The notes below the pieces were generated by a model. The model did not search any database. It saw only the letters and a list, made by a program, of their open reading frames with translations, and was not told where the DNA came from. A stretch of DNA of 36,436 nt from Herbaspirillum sp. (GTDB lineage Bacteria > Pseudomonadota > Gammaproteobacteria > Burkholderiales > Burkholderiaceae_D): contig JAQGLY010000005.1 in the NCBI GenBank assembly GCA_028292625.1, positions 1-36,436 on the forward strand, given 5' to 3'. Both the position numbers and the translations under genes were made by a program. Position 1 is the stretch's first letter, and every line of letters starts with the position of its first letter. This document shows, one piece after another, positions 1 through 7,846 of this stretch.

Positions 1-126
1 TTGAGGTTACTTGTGATCGCCGGCAAGCCGCTGCGCGAACCTATCGCCGCCGGCGGTCCTTTCGTGATGAATACCGAGGAGGAAATTGAGCAAGCCTTCA
101 CAGACTATCGCGCAGGTCTGTTCTAA
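1..126 (+). CDS. Pirin-family protein, C-terminal fragment
   Basis: The reading frame is open from the first base of the window and ends at TAA 124-126, so only the last 41 residues are present. The peptide contains [21 protein letters not shown] followed by an acidic EEEIEQAF helix and a DYRAGLF ending, the pattern that closes the second cupin domain of pirin-like proteins. Family members are Fe-binding bicupins; some bacterial ones are quercetinases and others interact with metabolic enzymes, so the biochemical role cannot be deduced from this tail. The metal ligands lie in the missing N-terminal cupin. It is convergent with the aldo-keto reductase gene downstream. Assignment to the family is fairly secure; function is not. 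Confidence 0.8.
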   Translation: MRLLVIAGKPLREPIAAGGPFVMNTEEEIEQAFTDYRAGLF

Positions 127-306
127 CCGTTCATCCCAGGAACGCCGCGCGCCCGATTGGCATCGGCCTTGATGATGCCGGCATCTTTGCTGGTTTGCGC
201 GGTGATGGCCGGCCGTTATGCTGTGCGTAAACCGACGGCTGCGGCGGTCGCAGCGGCCGCCAAATAGCCGTATTGAATTAAAAGTCTTGGGGAAATCGCA
301 GGGGAT

Positions 307-345
307 ATGCAGGCGTCGGTCGGGCTTGGAACCGAGCGCCTGCAT
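307..345. other. Stem-loop between convergent genes
   Basis: The left arm ATGCAGGCGTCGGT (307-320) pairs with 331-345, with one bulged G at 336 and a 10-nt loop. It lies between the pirin fragment and the convergent aldo-keto reductase, whose stop codon is 12 nt away. No T-tract follows on either strand, so it is not a classical intrinsic terminator, though it may act as a 3' end structure for one or both messages. The rest of 127-356 shows nothing convincing. Confidence 0.5.
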
Positions 346-356
346 CCGGTTGCAAA

Positions 357-1406
357 TCAAGGCGCCGGATTGGACTGCTGCTGATGAATCAGTTCAATGG
401 CTGCAAGCACATCCTCGCTGAGCTTCAACTTGCTACTGTCTAGATTGCTCTGCAGTTGCTGCAGCGTGGTCGCGCCGATGATGTTGCTGGTCGCAAACGG
501 CCGGCTGGTGACGAACGCCAGCGCCATTTGGGCCGGGTCGAGGCCGTGTTTTTTAGCCAGCGCCACATAAGCATCGGTGGCACGGATTGCCTGCGGGTTG
601 GTGTAGCGTACAAAACGTTCGAATAAGGTCAGGCGTCCGTCTGCCGGACGCGCGCCGTTCGCGTATTTCCCGCTCAGCATGCCGAAGGCCAGCGGCGAGT
701 AGGCCAGCAAGCCGACTTGTTCGCGATGAGAGAATTCGGACAGGCCGATTTCGAATGTCCGGTTTAGCAGATTGTACGGATTCTGGACCGTCGCCACACG
801 CGGGCCGGCGCCTTGTTCGGCGGCGCGCAGAAAGGCCGCGAGGCCCCATGGAGTCTCGTTGGACAGGCCGATGTGGCGGATCTTGCCCGCCTTGACGAAC
901 TCGGCCAGCACAGACAGCGTTTCCTCCGGCGGCACGGTGACTTCATCCGGGAAATGCGCGTAATTGAGTTGACCGAAGCTGTTGACGCTGCGATCCGGCC
1001 AGTGCATTTGATACAGATCGACATAGTCCGTTTGCAGGCGCTTGAGGCTGCCATCCAGCGCTTCGGTGAGGCCTTTTCTATCCAGATTGTTGACGCCGCC
1101 GCGTATATGACGCGGATTGTGCGGCTTGCGCGCCGGACCTGTGGCTTTGGTGGCGATCAGCACCTGATCGCGTTTGCCGGATTTCTTGAGCCAACTGCCG
1201 ATGTATTGTTCGGTCTTGCCCTGGGTTTCAGGACGCGGAGGCACCGGATACATTTCTGCCGTATCAATCATGTTTACGCCATGCGCCAGCGCCATGTCGA
1301 TTTGCGCATGCGCTTCGGCTTCGGTGTTCTGCTCGCCCCAGGTCATGGTGCCCAATGTGATTTCGCTGATTTTGATGTCGGTGCGTCCCAACTGGCGGTA
1401 TTGCAT
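357..1406 (-). CDS. tas: NADP(H)-dependent aldo-keto reductase, Tas type
   Basis: A 349-residue TIM-barrel oxidoreductase of the aldo-keto reductase superfamily, close in length and sequence to E. coli Tas (about 346 aa). The N-terminus reads MQYRQLGRTDIKISEITLGT, and the family signature EMYPVPPRPETQGKTE is intact. The catalytic tetrad of the superfamily is visible as D48, Y53, K87 and H135 (in the sequence MHWPD). Such enzymes reduce aldehydes or ketones in the cytoplasm with NADPH; the physiological substrate of Tas is not established. The start ATG has an AAAGGA-like ribosome site about 10 nt upstream. The gene stands alone, convergent with the pirin gene on one side and next to an integrase scar on the other. 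Family assignment is strong; substrate is unknown. Confidence 0.9.
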   Translation of the reverse strand: MQYRQLGRTDIKISEITLGTMTWGEQNTEAEAHAQIDMALAHGVNMIDTAEMYPVPPRPETQGKTEQYIGSWLKKSGKRDQVLIATKATGPARKPHNPRHIRGGVNNLDRKGLTEALDGSLKRLQTDYVDLYQMHWPDRSVNSFGQLNYAHFPDEVTVPPEETLSVLAEFVKAGKIRHIGLSNETPWGLAAFLRAAEQGAGPRVATVQNPYNLLNRTFEIGLSEFSHREQVGLLAYSPLAFGMLSGKYANGARPADGRLTLFERFVRYTNPQAIRATDAYVALAKKHGLDPAQMALAFVTSRPFATSNIIGATTLQQLQSNLDSSKLKLSEDVLAAIELIHQQQSNPAP

Positions 1407-1556
1407 GCTATTTCTATCCTTTGACTATTCGGGTTTACTTAAAAATTGCGTTAATCGAGCAGTATATCTATGCTCTGCATTTCGCGTGCGGCTCGCAAAA
1501 TGAGCGCCCATCATTTCTTTCTGTTTCTCAATAATCATGTCATCTGCGCTAACAAA

Positions 1557-1748
1557 CGGCATACGTACGCAACAATAGGCTTGATGAGCGGAGTAAATCC
1601 GGCATTCTTGGCAAAACAGCTTTGTCACTCACTGGAAGTGTTTTTCAAAGTCTATGCGAAGTGGATTAATGGCGAAGACGACGCTAGAGAAATGCTGAAA
1701 ATCGAAGCGTCAATTTCCAAAATTGTCCCCGAACTATCCCCGAGATGA
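1557..1748 (+). pseudogene. Tyrosine recombinase (integrase) C-terminal remnant
   Basis: From 1557 the frame reads RHTYATIGLMSGVNPAFLAK, then QLCHS, and then VYAKWINGEDD, ending at TGA 1746-1748. This is the end of a tyrosine recombinase catalytic domain: the Arg and His of the RHTYAT box, the His of the usual LGHS box (here LCHS, Gly changed to Cys) and the Tyr nucleophile in VYAKW are all still readable. Upstream of about 1551 the frame no longer resembles an integrase and there is no room for the rest of the enzyme, so this is a 3' fragment of perhaps 63 codons. It ends only 64 bp from the 3' end of a tRNA-Ser gene, the typical position of an island or prophage integrase. It is most simply a scar of an excised or deleted element and is presumably non-functional. 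Confidence 0.8.
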
Positions 1749-1765
1749 ATTTAGACGATCCGGAA

Positions 1766-1806
1766 ATAAAAAAAGCGGTTGAATTCTCCTTGGAATTCAA
1801 CCGCTT
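1766..1806 (-). terminator. Intrinsic terminator of tRNA-Ser
   Basis: A perfect 14-bp inverted repeat (1773-1786 with 1793-1806, arm AAGCGGTTGAATTC, 6-nt loop). In the minus direction it is followed by an almost unbroken T-run (1766-1772). It lies just downstream of the tRNA gene and inside the short gap to the integrase remnant. Confidence 0.88.
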
Positions 1807-1812
1807 ACGTTC

Positions 1813-1903
1813 TGGCGGAGAGAGGGGGATTCGAACCCCCGGTAGGCTATGAACCTACACACGCTTTCCAGGCGTGCGACTTAAACCACTCATCCATCTC
1901 TCC
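1813..1903 (-). tRNA. tRNA-Ser (anticodon GGA)
   Basis: Read on the minus strand, the 91-nt sequence folds as a class II tRNA. A 7-bp acceptor stem, GGAGAGA with TCTCTCC, is followed by discriminator G and an encoded CCA. The anticodon stem CACGC/GCGTG encloses the loop CTGGAAA, giving anticodon GGA (1867-1869 on the plus strand). A long variable arm with stem TAGG/CCTA is present, as expected for serine tRNA, and the T arm is GGGGG-TTCGAAT-CCCCC. It decodes UCC/UCU serine codons. Its 3' end faces the integrase remnant, consistent with past use as an attachment site, but I see no second copy of the tRNA 3' end in the window. Confidence 0.97.
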
Positions 1904-1934
1904 TGAATTTCGTTCGCTTTGAGCGAAGCCGCTG

Positions 1935-1940
1935 ATTATA
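1935..1940 (-). promoter_or_regulatory. -10 element for tRNA-Ser
   Basis: The minus strand reads TATAAT, a perfect sigma70 -10 hexamer, 31 nt before the tRNA 5' end at 1903. The region at -35 spacing (CTTTCC/TTTCCC) is a poor match. Between the -10 and the tRNA lies a short TTCGCT/AGCGAA inverted repeat. Confidence 0.5.
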
Positions 1941-2013
1941 GCAATATTTTCAGCCGGGAAAGAGGTTTTTGCCGCTTTAAGCCGCCGCTGCGGGGCTAAA
2001 TCGCCATGCCGCC

Positions 2014-3996
2014 CTACTGCGCTTCCTTCAACTGCTCCAGAATCGCCGGGTTTTCCAGCGTCGATACGTCCTGCGTAATCTCATCGCCTTTCGCCAATAT
2101 TCTCAGCAAGCGCCGCATGATCTTGCCGGAGCGTGTCTTCGGCAAATTGTCCCCAAAACGGATTTCCTTCGGCTTGGCGATCGGTCCGATTTCCTTGGCG
2201 ACCCAGTCGCGCAGTTCCTTGGCGATCTGCTTGGCTTCGTCGCCGGTGGGGCGCGGACGCTTCAGTACGACGAACGCGCAGATCGATTCGCCGGTGGTGT
2301 CGTCCGGTTTGCCGACCACGGCGGCTTCGGCGACCATCGGGTTGGCGACCAGCGCGGATTCGATTTCCATCGTGCCCATGCGGTGGCCGGAGACGTTCAG
2401 CACGTCGTCGATGCGGCCGGTGATCGTGAAGTAGCCGGTGTCCTTGTTGCGGATCGCGCCGTCGCCGGCGAGGTACATCGTGCCGCCCAGCTCTTCCGGA
2501 AAATAACTCTTCTTGAAACGCGCCGGGTCGTTCCAGATGGTGCGGATCATCGATGGCCATGGGCGTTTGATGACGAGGATGCCGCCTTCCCCGTTCGGCA
2601 GGTCGTGGCCGGCTTCGTCGACGATGGCGGCCATGATGCCGGGCAGCGGCAGCGTGCAGGAGCCGGGCACCAGCGGCGTCGCGCCGGGCAATGGGGTGAT
2701 CACGTGGCCGCCGGTTTCGGTTTGCCAGAAGGTGTCGACGATGGGGCAGTTTTCTCGGCCTATGCTTTTGTGATACCACATCCAGGCTTCCGGATTGATC
2801 GGTTCGCCGACGGTGCCCAGCAGGCGCAGCGATGACAGGTCGTAACGGTCGGGGTGGATTTTCGGGTCGGCGTCGGCGGCTTTGATCAGCGAACGGATCG
2901 CGGTCGGGGCGGTGTAGAAGATGGTGGCTTTGTGGCGCTGGACCATGTCCCAGAAACGGCCGGCGTTCGGATAGGTCGGCACGCCTTCGAAGACGATTTG
3001 CGTGGCGCCCACGGCCAGCGGGCCGTAGGCGATATAGGAGTGGCCGGTGATCCAGCCGATGTCGGCAGTGCACCAGTAGATGTCGTCCGGCTTGAGGTCG
3101 AAACTCCATTTCATCGTCAGCGCGGCCCACAGCAGGTAGCCGGCCGATGCGTGCTGCACGCCTTTGGGCGTGCCGGTGGAGCCGGAGGTGTACAGGATGA
3201 ACAGCGGGTGTTCGGATTCCACCCATTCCGGCCCGCATTCGGCGGGCTGATTGGCGACCAGGTCGTGCAGCCACAGGTCGCGGCCTTCTTTCCAGGCGAT
3301 GTCGGCGCCGCTGCGTTGGTAGACGATGACGTTTTTGACGCTGTCGCAGCCGCCCATCGCCAGCGCTTCGTCGACGATGGCTTTCAGTGGCAGTTGTTTG
3401 CCGCCGCGGATCTGATGGTCGGCGGTGAGGACCGCGACCGCGCCGGCGTCGATGATGCGCTCCTGCAGCGATTTGGCGGAGAAGCCGCCGAATACCACGG
3501 AGTGCGTGGCGCCGATGCGGGCGCAGGCTTGCATGGCGACGATGCCTTCGACCGACATCGGCATGTAGATGACGACGCGGTCGCCTTTTTTAATGCCCAG
3601 CGATTTCAGGCCGTTGGCGAATTGGCAGACTTTTTCGTAGAGCGCGCGGTAGGTGATCGGTGCGACCTTGCCATCGTCGGATTCGAAGATGATCGCGGTT
3701 TTGTCGGCGTTGCCGTTGCTCAGGTTGACATCCAGGCAGTTGTACGAAACGTTGAGCTTGCCGTCTTCGAACCACTTGTAGAACGGGGGGTCGGTTTCGT
3801 TGAGGACTTTGCTGAACGGTTGCTGCCATTGCAGGGTTTCGCGGGCCAGCCGGGCCCAGTATCCTTCGTAATCTTTGGCGGCTTCGTCGCAGAGTGCGCG
3901 GTACGCCGCCATGCCGGAGATATTCGCTTGCCCGACGAAGGCCGCGGCCGGTTCGAAGACGCGATTTTCGTGGGTGAATGTTTCGATGTTTGCCAT
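2014..3996 (-). CDS. acs: Acetyl-CoA synthetase (AMP-forming)
   Basis: A 660-residue enzyme that activates acetate to acetyl-CoA via acetyl-AMP in the cytoplasm; length matches the family (about 650 aa). The adenylate-forming core motif [11 protein letters not shown] is at residues 269-279, HSVVFGG is near 165-171, and the C-terminal lid carries [10 protein letters not shown] with the catalytic lysine K625, the residue that Pat-type acetyltransferases modify in other bacteria. The start at 3996 (MANIETF) is chosen because GGAGA lies about 7 nt upstream and family similarity begins there; the frame stays open for 41 more codons upstream but that stretch is not Acs-like. The gene is a single unit, preceded by the lpdA terminator and followed by the tRNA-Ser region. 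A TATGCT-like hexamer in 4000-4146 could be its -10, but the promoter is not clear. Confidence 0.97.
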   Translation of the reverse strand: MANIETFTHENRVFEPAAAFVGQANISGMAAYRALCDEAAKDYEGYWARLARETLQWQQPFSKVLNETDPPFYKWFEDGKLNVSYNCLDVNLSNGNADKTAIIFESDDGKVAPITYRALYEKVCQFANGLKSLGIKKGDRVVIYMPMSVEGIVAMQACARIGATHSVVFGGFSAKSLQERIIDAGAVAVLTADHQIRGGKQLPLKAIVDEALAMGGCDSVKNVIVYQRSGADIAWKEGRDLWLHDLVANQPAECGPEWVESEHPLFILYTSGSTGTPKGVQHASAGYLLWAALTMKWSFDLKPDDIYWCTADIGWITGHSYIAYGPLAVGATQIVFEGVPTYPNAGRFWDMVQRHKATIFYTAPTAIRSLIKAADADPKIHPDRYDLSSLRLLGTVGEPINPEAWMWYHKSIGRENCPIVDTFWQTETGGHVITPLPGATPLVPGSCTLPLPGIMAAIVDEAGHDLPNGEGGILVIKRPWPSMIRTIWNDPARFKKSYFPEELGGTMYLAGDGAIRNKDTGYFTITGRIDDVLNVSGHRMGTMEIESALVANPMVAEAAVVGKPDDTTGESICAFVVLKRPRPTGDEAKQIAKELRDWVAKEIGPIAKPKEIRFGDNLPKTRSGKIMRRLLRILAKGDEITQDVSTLENPAILEQLKEAQ

Positions 3997-4146
3997 TTTC
4001 CGTCTCCTGCTTTTGTGCGTTTCCTGCGAAACATAGGCTGATTCGCTTACTGAGTCCTTACACTTGCACGCCGGCATTATCGGTGCTGCGCGTTCGCCTG
4101 TTCGGTAGACCATTAGCATAACGCACGACGGCTTGATGCATCAAAC

Positions 4147-4180
4147 AAAAACCCCGCGGGCTTGCGTCCGCGGGGTTTTT
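4147..4180 (-). terminator. Intrinsic terminator downstream of lpdA
   Basis: The arms AAAAACCCCGCGG (4147-4159) and CCGCGGGGTTTTT (4168-4180) form a perfect 13-bp stem with an 8-nt loop. The A/T ends give a T-tract on both strands. Its position 28 nt past the lpdA stop marks the end of the aceE-aceF-lpdA transcript; it also insulates acs. Confidence 0.9.
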
Positions 4181-4207
4181 GTTGACGTCGACAGTAAAAA
4201 CGCGTTT

Positions 4208-6010
4208 TTACTTTTTCGGTATGTACAGGTCGGTGATGATGCCCAAGCCCATTTCGGCCGCGAACATCGGCGTCTCCGACAAGGTCGGATGCGGATGCAC
4301 GGTCAGCGCCAGGTCTTCCAGATCGGCGCCCATTTCCAGCGCCAGGACGGTTTCGGCCAGGATTTCGCCCGCGTTGACGCCGACGATGCCGGCGCCGAGA
4401 ATGCGCTTGGTCTTCGGGTCGAACAGCAGTTTGGTGAGGCCGTCTTCGGCGCCCATCGATACCGCGCGGCCGCTGGCGGCCCAGGGGAAGCTGGCTTTTT
4501 CATAGGCGATGCCGTTGGCCTTGGCGTCGTTTTCGGTCAGGCCCATCCATGCCACTTCCGGCGTGGTGTACGCGACCGACGGGATCGTCATGACGTCGAA
4601 CTCGGCCTTGTGGCCGGCGATGACTTCGGCGGCGACCTTGGCTTCGTTGGTGGCTTTGTGGGCCAGCATCGGGTCGCCGCAGATGTCGCCGATGGCGAAG
4701 ATGTGCGGGACGTTGGTCCGCAGTTGCTTGTCGACCGGGATGAAGCCGCGCTCGTTGACGATGACGCCGGCCTTGTCCGCGCCGATGTCCTTGCCGTTCG
4801 GGCGGCGGCCGACGGCCAGCAGCACCATGTCGTAGACGATCGGTTGTTTGGGCGCGGCGTCATTGCCTGCGGCGCCTTCGAAGGTGGCGCGCAGGCCTTC
4901 CTTCAGGGCTTCCAGTTTGGTGACCTTGGTCTTCAGGTGGATCGCTTCGTAGCGTTTTTCGATGCGCTTTTGCAATGGCTTGACGACGTCGCGGTCGGCT
5001 GCGGGGATCAGGCCGTCGGCGAATTCGACGACGGTGACCTTGGAACCCAGCGCGTCATAGACGCAGGCCATTTCGAGGCCGATGATGCCGCCGCCTATGA
5101 CCAGCAGTTTCTTCGGAATCTGGCGCAGTTCCAGCGCGCCGGTCGAGTCGATCAGGCGCGGGTCGTCGTACGGGAAGCCGGGGATTTGCGCAACCGACGA
5201 GCCGGCGGCGATGATGGCGTTCTTGAAGGCGATGACTTTGCTGCCTTCGGCGGTTTCGACGGTCATGCTATTGGCCGAGCTGAACAGACCCTTGCCGGTG
5301 ACGACCTGCACTTTGCGCGCCTTGGCCAGGCCGGCGAGGCCGCCGGTCATGCGCTTGATGACGCCTTCTTTCCAGCCGCGCAAGGCGTTGATGTCGATTT
5401 CCGGCGCGGAATGCTTGACGCCGAAATGCGCCATTTCTTCGGCTTCGGTGATGACCTTGGCCGCATGCAGCATCGCCTTGGAGGGGATGCAGCCCACGTT
5501 CAGGCAGACGCCGCCCAGCGCGGCGTAGCGTTCGACCAGCACCACTTTCTGGCCCAGGTCGGCGGCGCGGAAGGCGGCGGTGTAGCCGCCGGGGCCGGCG
5601 CCCAGCACCAGCGTGTCGCATTCGATGTCGGCTTTGCCGGAGAAGCTTGCGGCTTCCGGGGCCTTGCCCGGTGCGGCGGCTTTGGCGGGAGCAGCTGCCG
5701 CGGGTGCGGCCGGTGCGGATGCCGCCGGCGCCGGGGCTGCTGCTGCGGTCGGCGCGGGCGCGGCGGCGGCCGCTGCGGCTTCGACCAGCAGAACCGTGGT
5801 TCCCTGCTTGACCTTGTCGCCGACTTTGACTTTGACTTCCTTGACCACGCCGGCATGGCTGGATGGGATTTCCATGCTGGCCTTGTCGGATTCCACGGTC
5901 AGCAGCGATTGATCGACTTTGATCGTGTCGCCTGCCTTGACCAGCAGCTCGATGACTTCGACTTCGTCAAAATCGCCGATGTCGGGTACTTGCACTTCGA
6001 TTTGGCTCAT
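4208..6010 (-). CDS. lpdA: Dihydrolipoyl dehydrogenase (PDH E3) with N-terminal lipoyl domain
   Basis: A 600-residue E3 flavoprotein that reoxidises dihydrolipoyl groups of the pyruvate dehydrogenase complex with NAD+. Residues 1-78 form a lipoyl domain with the lipoylated lysine K43 in [10 protein letters not shown]. An Ala/Pro linker (about 78-125) follows, then the FAD-binding GAGPGG (137-142), the redox disulfide C169/C174 in [13 protein letters not shown], an NAD-binding GGGIIGLE motif, and the C-terminal catalytic HPHPTLSE (H574, E579). E3 proteins with a fused lipoyl domain are known from Neisseria (P64k) and Ralstonia, so the fusion is typical of betaproteobacteria. The gene starts 26 nt after aceF and is last in the operon. 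The lipoyl-coding DNA is nearly identical over long runs to that of aceF. Confidence 0.97.
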   Translation of the reverse strand: MSQIEVQVPDIGDFDEVEVIELLVKAGDTIKVDQSLLTVESDKASMEIPSSHAGVVKEVKVKVGDKVKQGTTVLLVEAAAAAAAPAPTAAAAPAPAASAPAAPAAAAPAKAAAPGKAPEAASFSGKADIECDTLVLGAGPGGYTAAFRAADLGQKVVLVERYAALGGVCLNVGCIPSKAMLHAAKVITEAEEMAHFGVKHSAPEIDINALRGWKEGVIKRMTGGLAGLAKARKVQVVTGKGLFSSANSMTVETAEGSKVIAFKNAIIAAGSSVAQIPGFPYDDPRLIDSTGALELRQIPKKLLVIGGGIIGLEMACVYDALGSKVTVVEFADGLIPAADRDVVKPLQKRIEKRYEAIHLKTKVTKLEALKEGLRATFEGAAGNDAAPKQPIVYDMVLLAVGRRPNGKDIGADKAGVIVNERGFIPVDKQLRTNVPHIFAIGDICGDPMLAHKATNEAKVAAEVIAGHKAEFDVMTIPSVAYTTPEVAWMGLTENDAKANGIAYEKASFPWAASGRAVSMGAEDGLTKLLFDPKTKRILGAGIVGVNAGEILAETVLALEMGADLEDLALTVHPHPTLSETPMFAAEMGLGIITDLYIPKK

Positions 6011-6036
6011 TGCGTCTCCGTAAATGGCGTTGATGA

Positions 6037-7701
6037 CTACAACAGGATCTTGCGCATGTCGGACAGCACGTCACTCAGGTAAGTAGTGAAGCGCGCGCCC
6101 ATTGCGCCGTCGATCACGCGATGATCGTAGCTCAGAGACAGCGGCAGTATCAGGCGCGGCACGAATTGCTTGCCGTCCCATACCGGTTTGAATGTGGTCT
6201 TGGATAAACCGAGAATCGCGACTTCAGGCGCATTGATGATGGGCGTGAACAGCGTGCCGCCGATGCCGCCCAGCGACGAGATGGTGAAGCTGGCGCCCTG
6301 CATGTCGGCCGGCTTGAGCTTGCCTTCGCGCGCTTGCGCCGACAGGTCGGCCATGTCTTGCGCGATCTGGGTGACGCTCTTTTTGTCGGCGTCCTTGACC
6401 ACCGGGACCACCAGGCCGTTCGGCGTGTCGGCCGCGAAGCCGATGTGGTAGTAGCGCTTGAGGATCAGGTTTTCGCCGTTGGCGTCGAGCGAGGAATTGA
6501 ATTCCGGATATTTCTTCAGCGCGGCGATACAGGCTTTGATCACGAACGCCAGCATGGTCAGCTTGACGGCGGATTTGGCCTTGGCGAGCGCGTCGTTGGA
6601 GCTCTTGCGGAATTCTTCCAGCTCGGTAACGTCGGCATCGTCGTATTGCGTGACGTGCGGAATCATGACCCAGTTGCGATGCAGGTTCGGGCCGCTGATT
6701 TTCTTGATGCGGGACAGGGCCTGCAATTCGGTTTCGCCGAATTTGGCGAAGTCCAGCGATGGCCATGGCAGCAGGTTCAGGCCGCTGCCCGATCCGACGG
6801 GAGCGCCGGATGGTTTTGCAGCGCCGGTGTTGCCGGCCAGCGCTGCCTTGACGAAATTCTGGATGTCTTCGTGCAGCACGCGGTTTTTAGGGCCGGTGCC
6901 GCCGACGCGCGACAGGTCGACGCCGAGTTCGCGCGCAAATTTGCGCACCGACGGCGACGCGTGGGCGCTGCGGCCGGATTCGTCGACGACGGGAGTCGAT
7001 GGCGCGGCTGCTTCCGCGGGCGCTGCGGCAGGCGCTGGGGCTGGAGCAGATGCGGCGGCAGGAGCGGAAGCCGCGGCAGCAGGTGCAGGCGCAGCGGGAG
7101 CGGCGGCAGGCGCGCCGCCCGCGACGTCCACCACGAGGACTACCGAACCTTCTTTGACTTTATCGCCGACCTTGACCTTGATTTCCTTGACCACGCCGGC
7201 CTGGCTGGATGGGATTTCCATGCTGGCCTTGTCCGATTCGACGGTCAGCAGCGATTGATCGACTTTGATCGTGTCGCCGACCTTGACCATCAATTCGATG
7301 ACCTCGACTTCGGCGAAATCGCCGATATCCGGCACGGTGACTTCCTTCGAACCGCCGCCGGCGGCTGCGGGCGCTGCGGCTGGCGCTGGTGCGGCGGCCG
7401 GCGTAGCAGCTGGCGCCGGAGCAGCGGCTGGCGCGGATGCGGCAGGGGCAGCTGCGGCGGCGCCGTCGGCTTCCACTACCAGTACCACCGAACCTTCTTT
7501 GACTTTATCGCCGATCTTGACTTTCAGTTCCTTGACCACGCCCGCCTGGGTGGACGGGATTTCCATACTGGCCTTATCGGATTCCACGGTCAGCAGCGAT
7601 TGATCCACTTTGATCGTGTCGCCTACTTTGACCAGCAGTTCGATGACTTCGACTTCCGCGAAATCGCCGATATCCGGTACTTTCACTTCGATTTGACTCA
7701 T
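6037..7701 (-). CDS. aceF: Dihydrolipoamide acetyltransferase (PDH E2)
   Basis: A 554-residue E2 core of the pyruvate dehydrogenase complex, which transfers acetyl from lipoyl groups to CoA. Two lipoyl domains are present (about 1-78 and 118-192) with lipoyl lysines K43 and K158 in DKASMEIP. They are joined by Ala/Pro-rich mobile linkers (about 80-117 and 193-235). The peripheral subunit-binding domain is at about 247-283 ([15 protein letters not shown], then [13 protein letters not shown]). The catalytic domain ends with [11 protein letters not shown]527 and D531 being the acetyltransfer residues. Two lipoyl domains here plus one on LpdA make three per E2-E3 set. The gene lies between aceE and lpdA on the same strand, in an evident operon, with a large hairpin in the aceE-aceF gap. 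Confidence 0.97.
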   Translation of the reverse strand: MSQIEVKVPDIGDFAEVEVIELLVKVGDTIKVDQSLLTVESDKASMEIPSTQAGVVKELKVKIGDKVKEGSVVLVVEADGAAAAAPAASAPAAAPAPAATPAAAPAPAAAPAAAGGGSKEVTVPDIGDFAEVEVIELMVKVGDTIKVDQSLLTVESDKASMEIPSSQAGVVKEIKVKVGDKVKEGSVVLVVDVAGGAPAAAPAAPAPAAAASAPAAASAPAPAPAAAPAEAAAPSTPVVDESGRSAHASPSVRKFARELGVDLSRVGGTGPKNRVLHEDIQNFVKAALAGNTGAAKPSGAPVGSGSGLNLLPWPSLDFAKFGETELQALSRIKKISGPNLHRNWVMIPHVTQYDDADVTELEEFRKSSNDALAKAKSAVKLTMLAFVIKACIAALKKYPEFNSSLDANGENLILKRYYHIGFAADTPNGLVVPVVKDADKKSVTQIAQDMADLSAQAREGKLKPADMQGASFTISSLGGIGGTLFTPIINAPEVAILGLSKTTFKPVWDGKQFVPRLILPLSLSYDHRVIDGAMGARFTTYLSDVLSDMRKILL

Positions 7702-7746
7702 GTCTTGCGCTCCGTTTATTCGCTGGGGACCGGGGCAATCGTACTA

Positions 7747-7811
7747 CGCCGGCGGGTATCGCCTGCACAGGACCCCTGATGGGACTGTGCGGAGGACGAT
7801 ACCCGCCGGCG
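7747..7811 (-). other. Long intercistronic hairpin between aceE and aceF
   Basis: A perfect 15-bp inverted repeat (CGCCGGCGGGTATCG at 7747-7761 with 7797-7811) encloses a second pairing segment (7762-7770 with 7785-7792, one bulge). Together they form a stem of over 20 bp with a 14-nt loop. There is no T-tract in the minus direction, so it is unlikely to be a strong terminator. In this position it could block 3' exonuclease decay of aceE mRNA or tune the E1:E2 ratio; that role is inference. Confidence 0.65.
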
Positions 7812-7846
7812 TTTTGTCCGATGCCGTTTCGGCATTTGCTTGCTTT

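Noticed and set aside
1470..1556. Upstream part of the frame that runs into the integrase tail, as a complete small gene
   Set aside because: Residues before RHTYAT do not resemble an integrase or any known protein; the frame continuity is probably accidental after deletion.
1749..1812. Second attachment site (att repeat) matching the tRNA-Ser 3' end
   Set aside because: The gap holds the tRNA terminator only; no second copy of the tRNA 3' sequence was found elsewhere in the window.
4133..6082. 649-codon plus-strand open frame opposite lpdA
   Set aside because: Same mirror effect; Gly/Phe/Asp-rich low-complexity translation with no recognisable motif.
5803..7701. Repeated DNA in aceF/lpdA as a possible CRISPR-like or mobile repeat
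   Set aside because: The repeats are in frame, about 200 nt long, and code for lipoyl domains with DKASMEIP; they are domain duplications.
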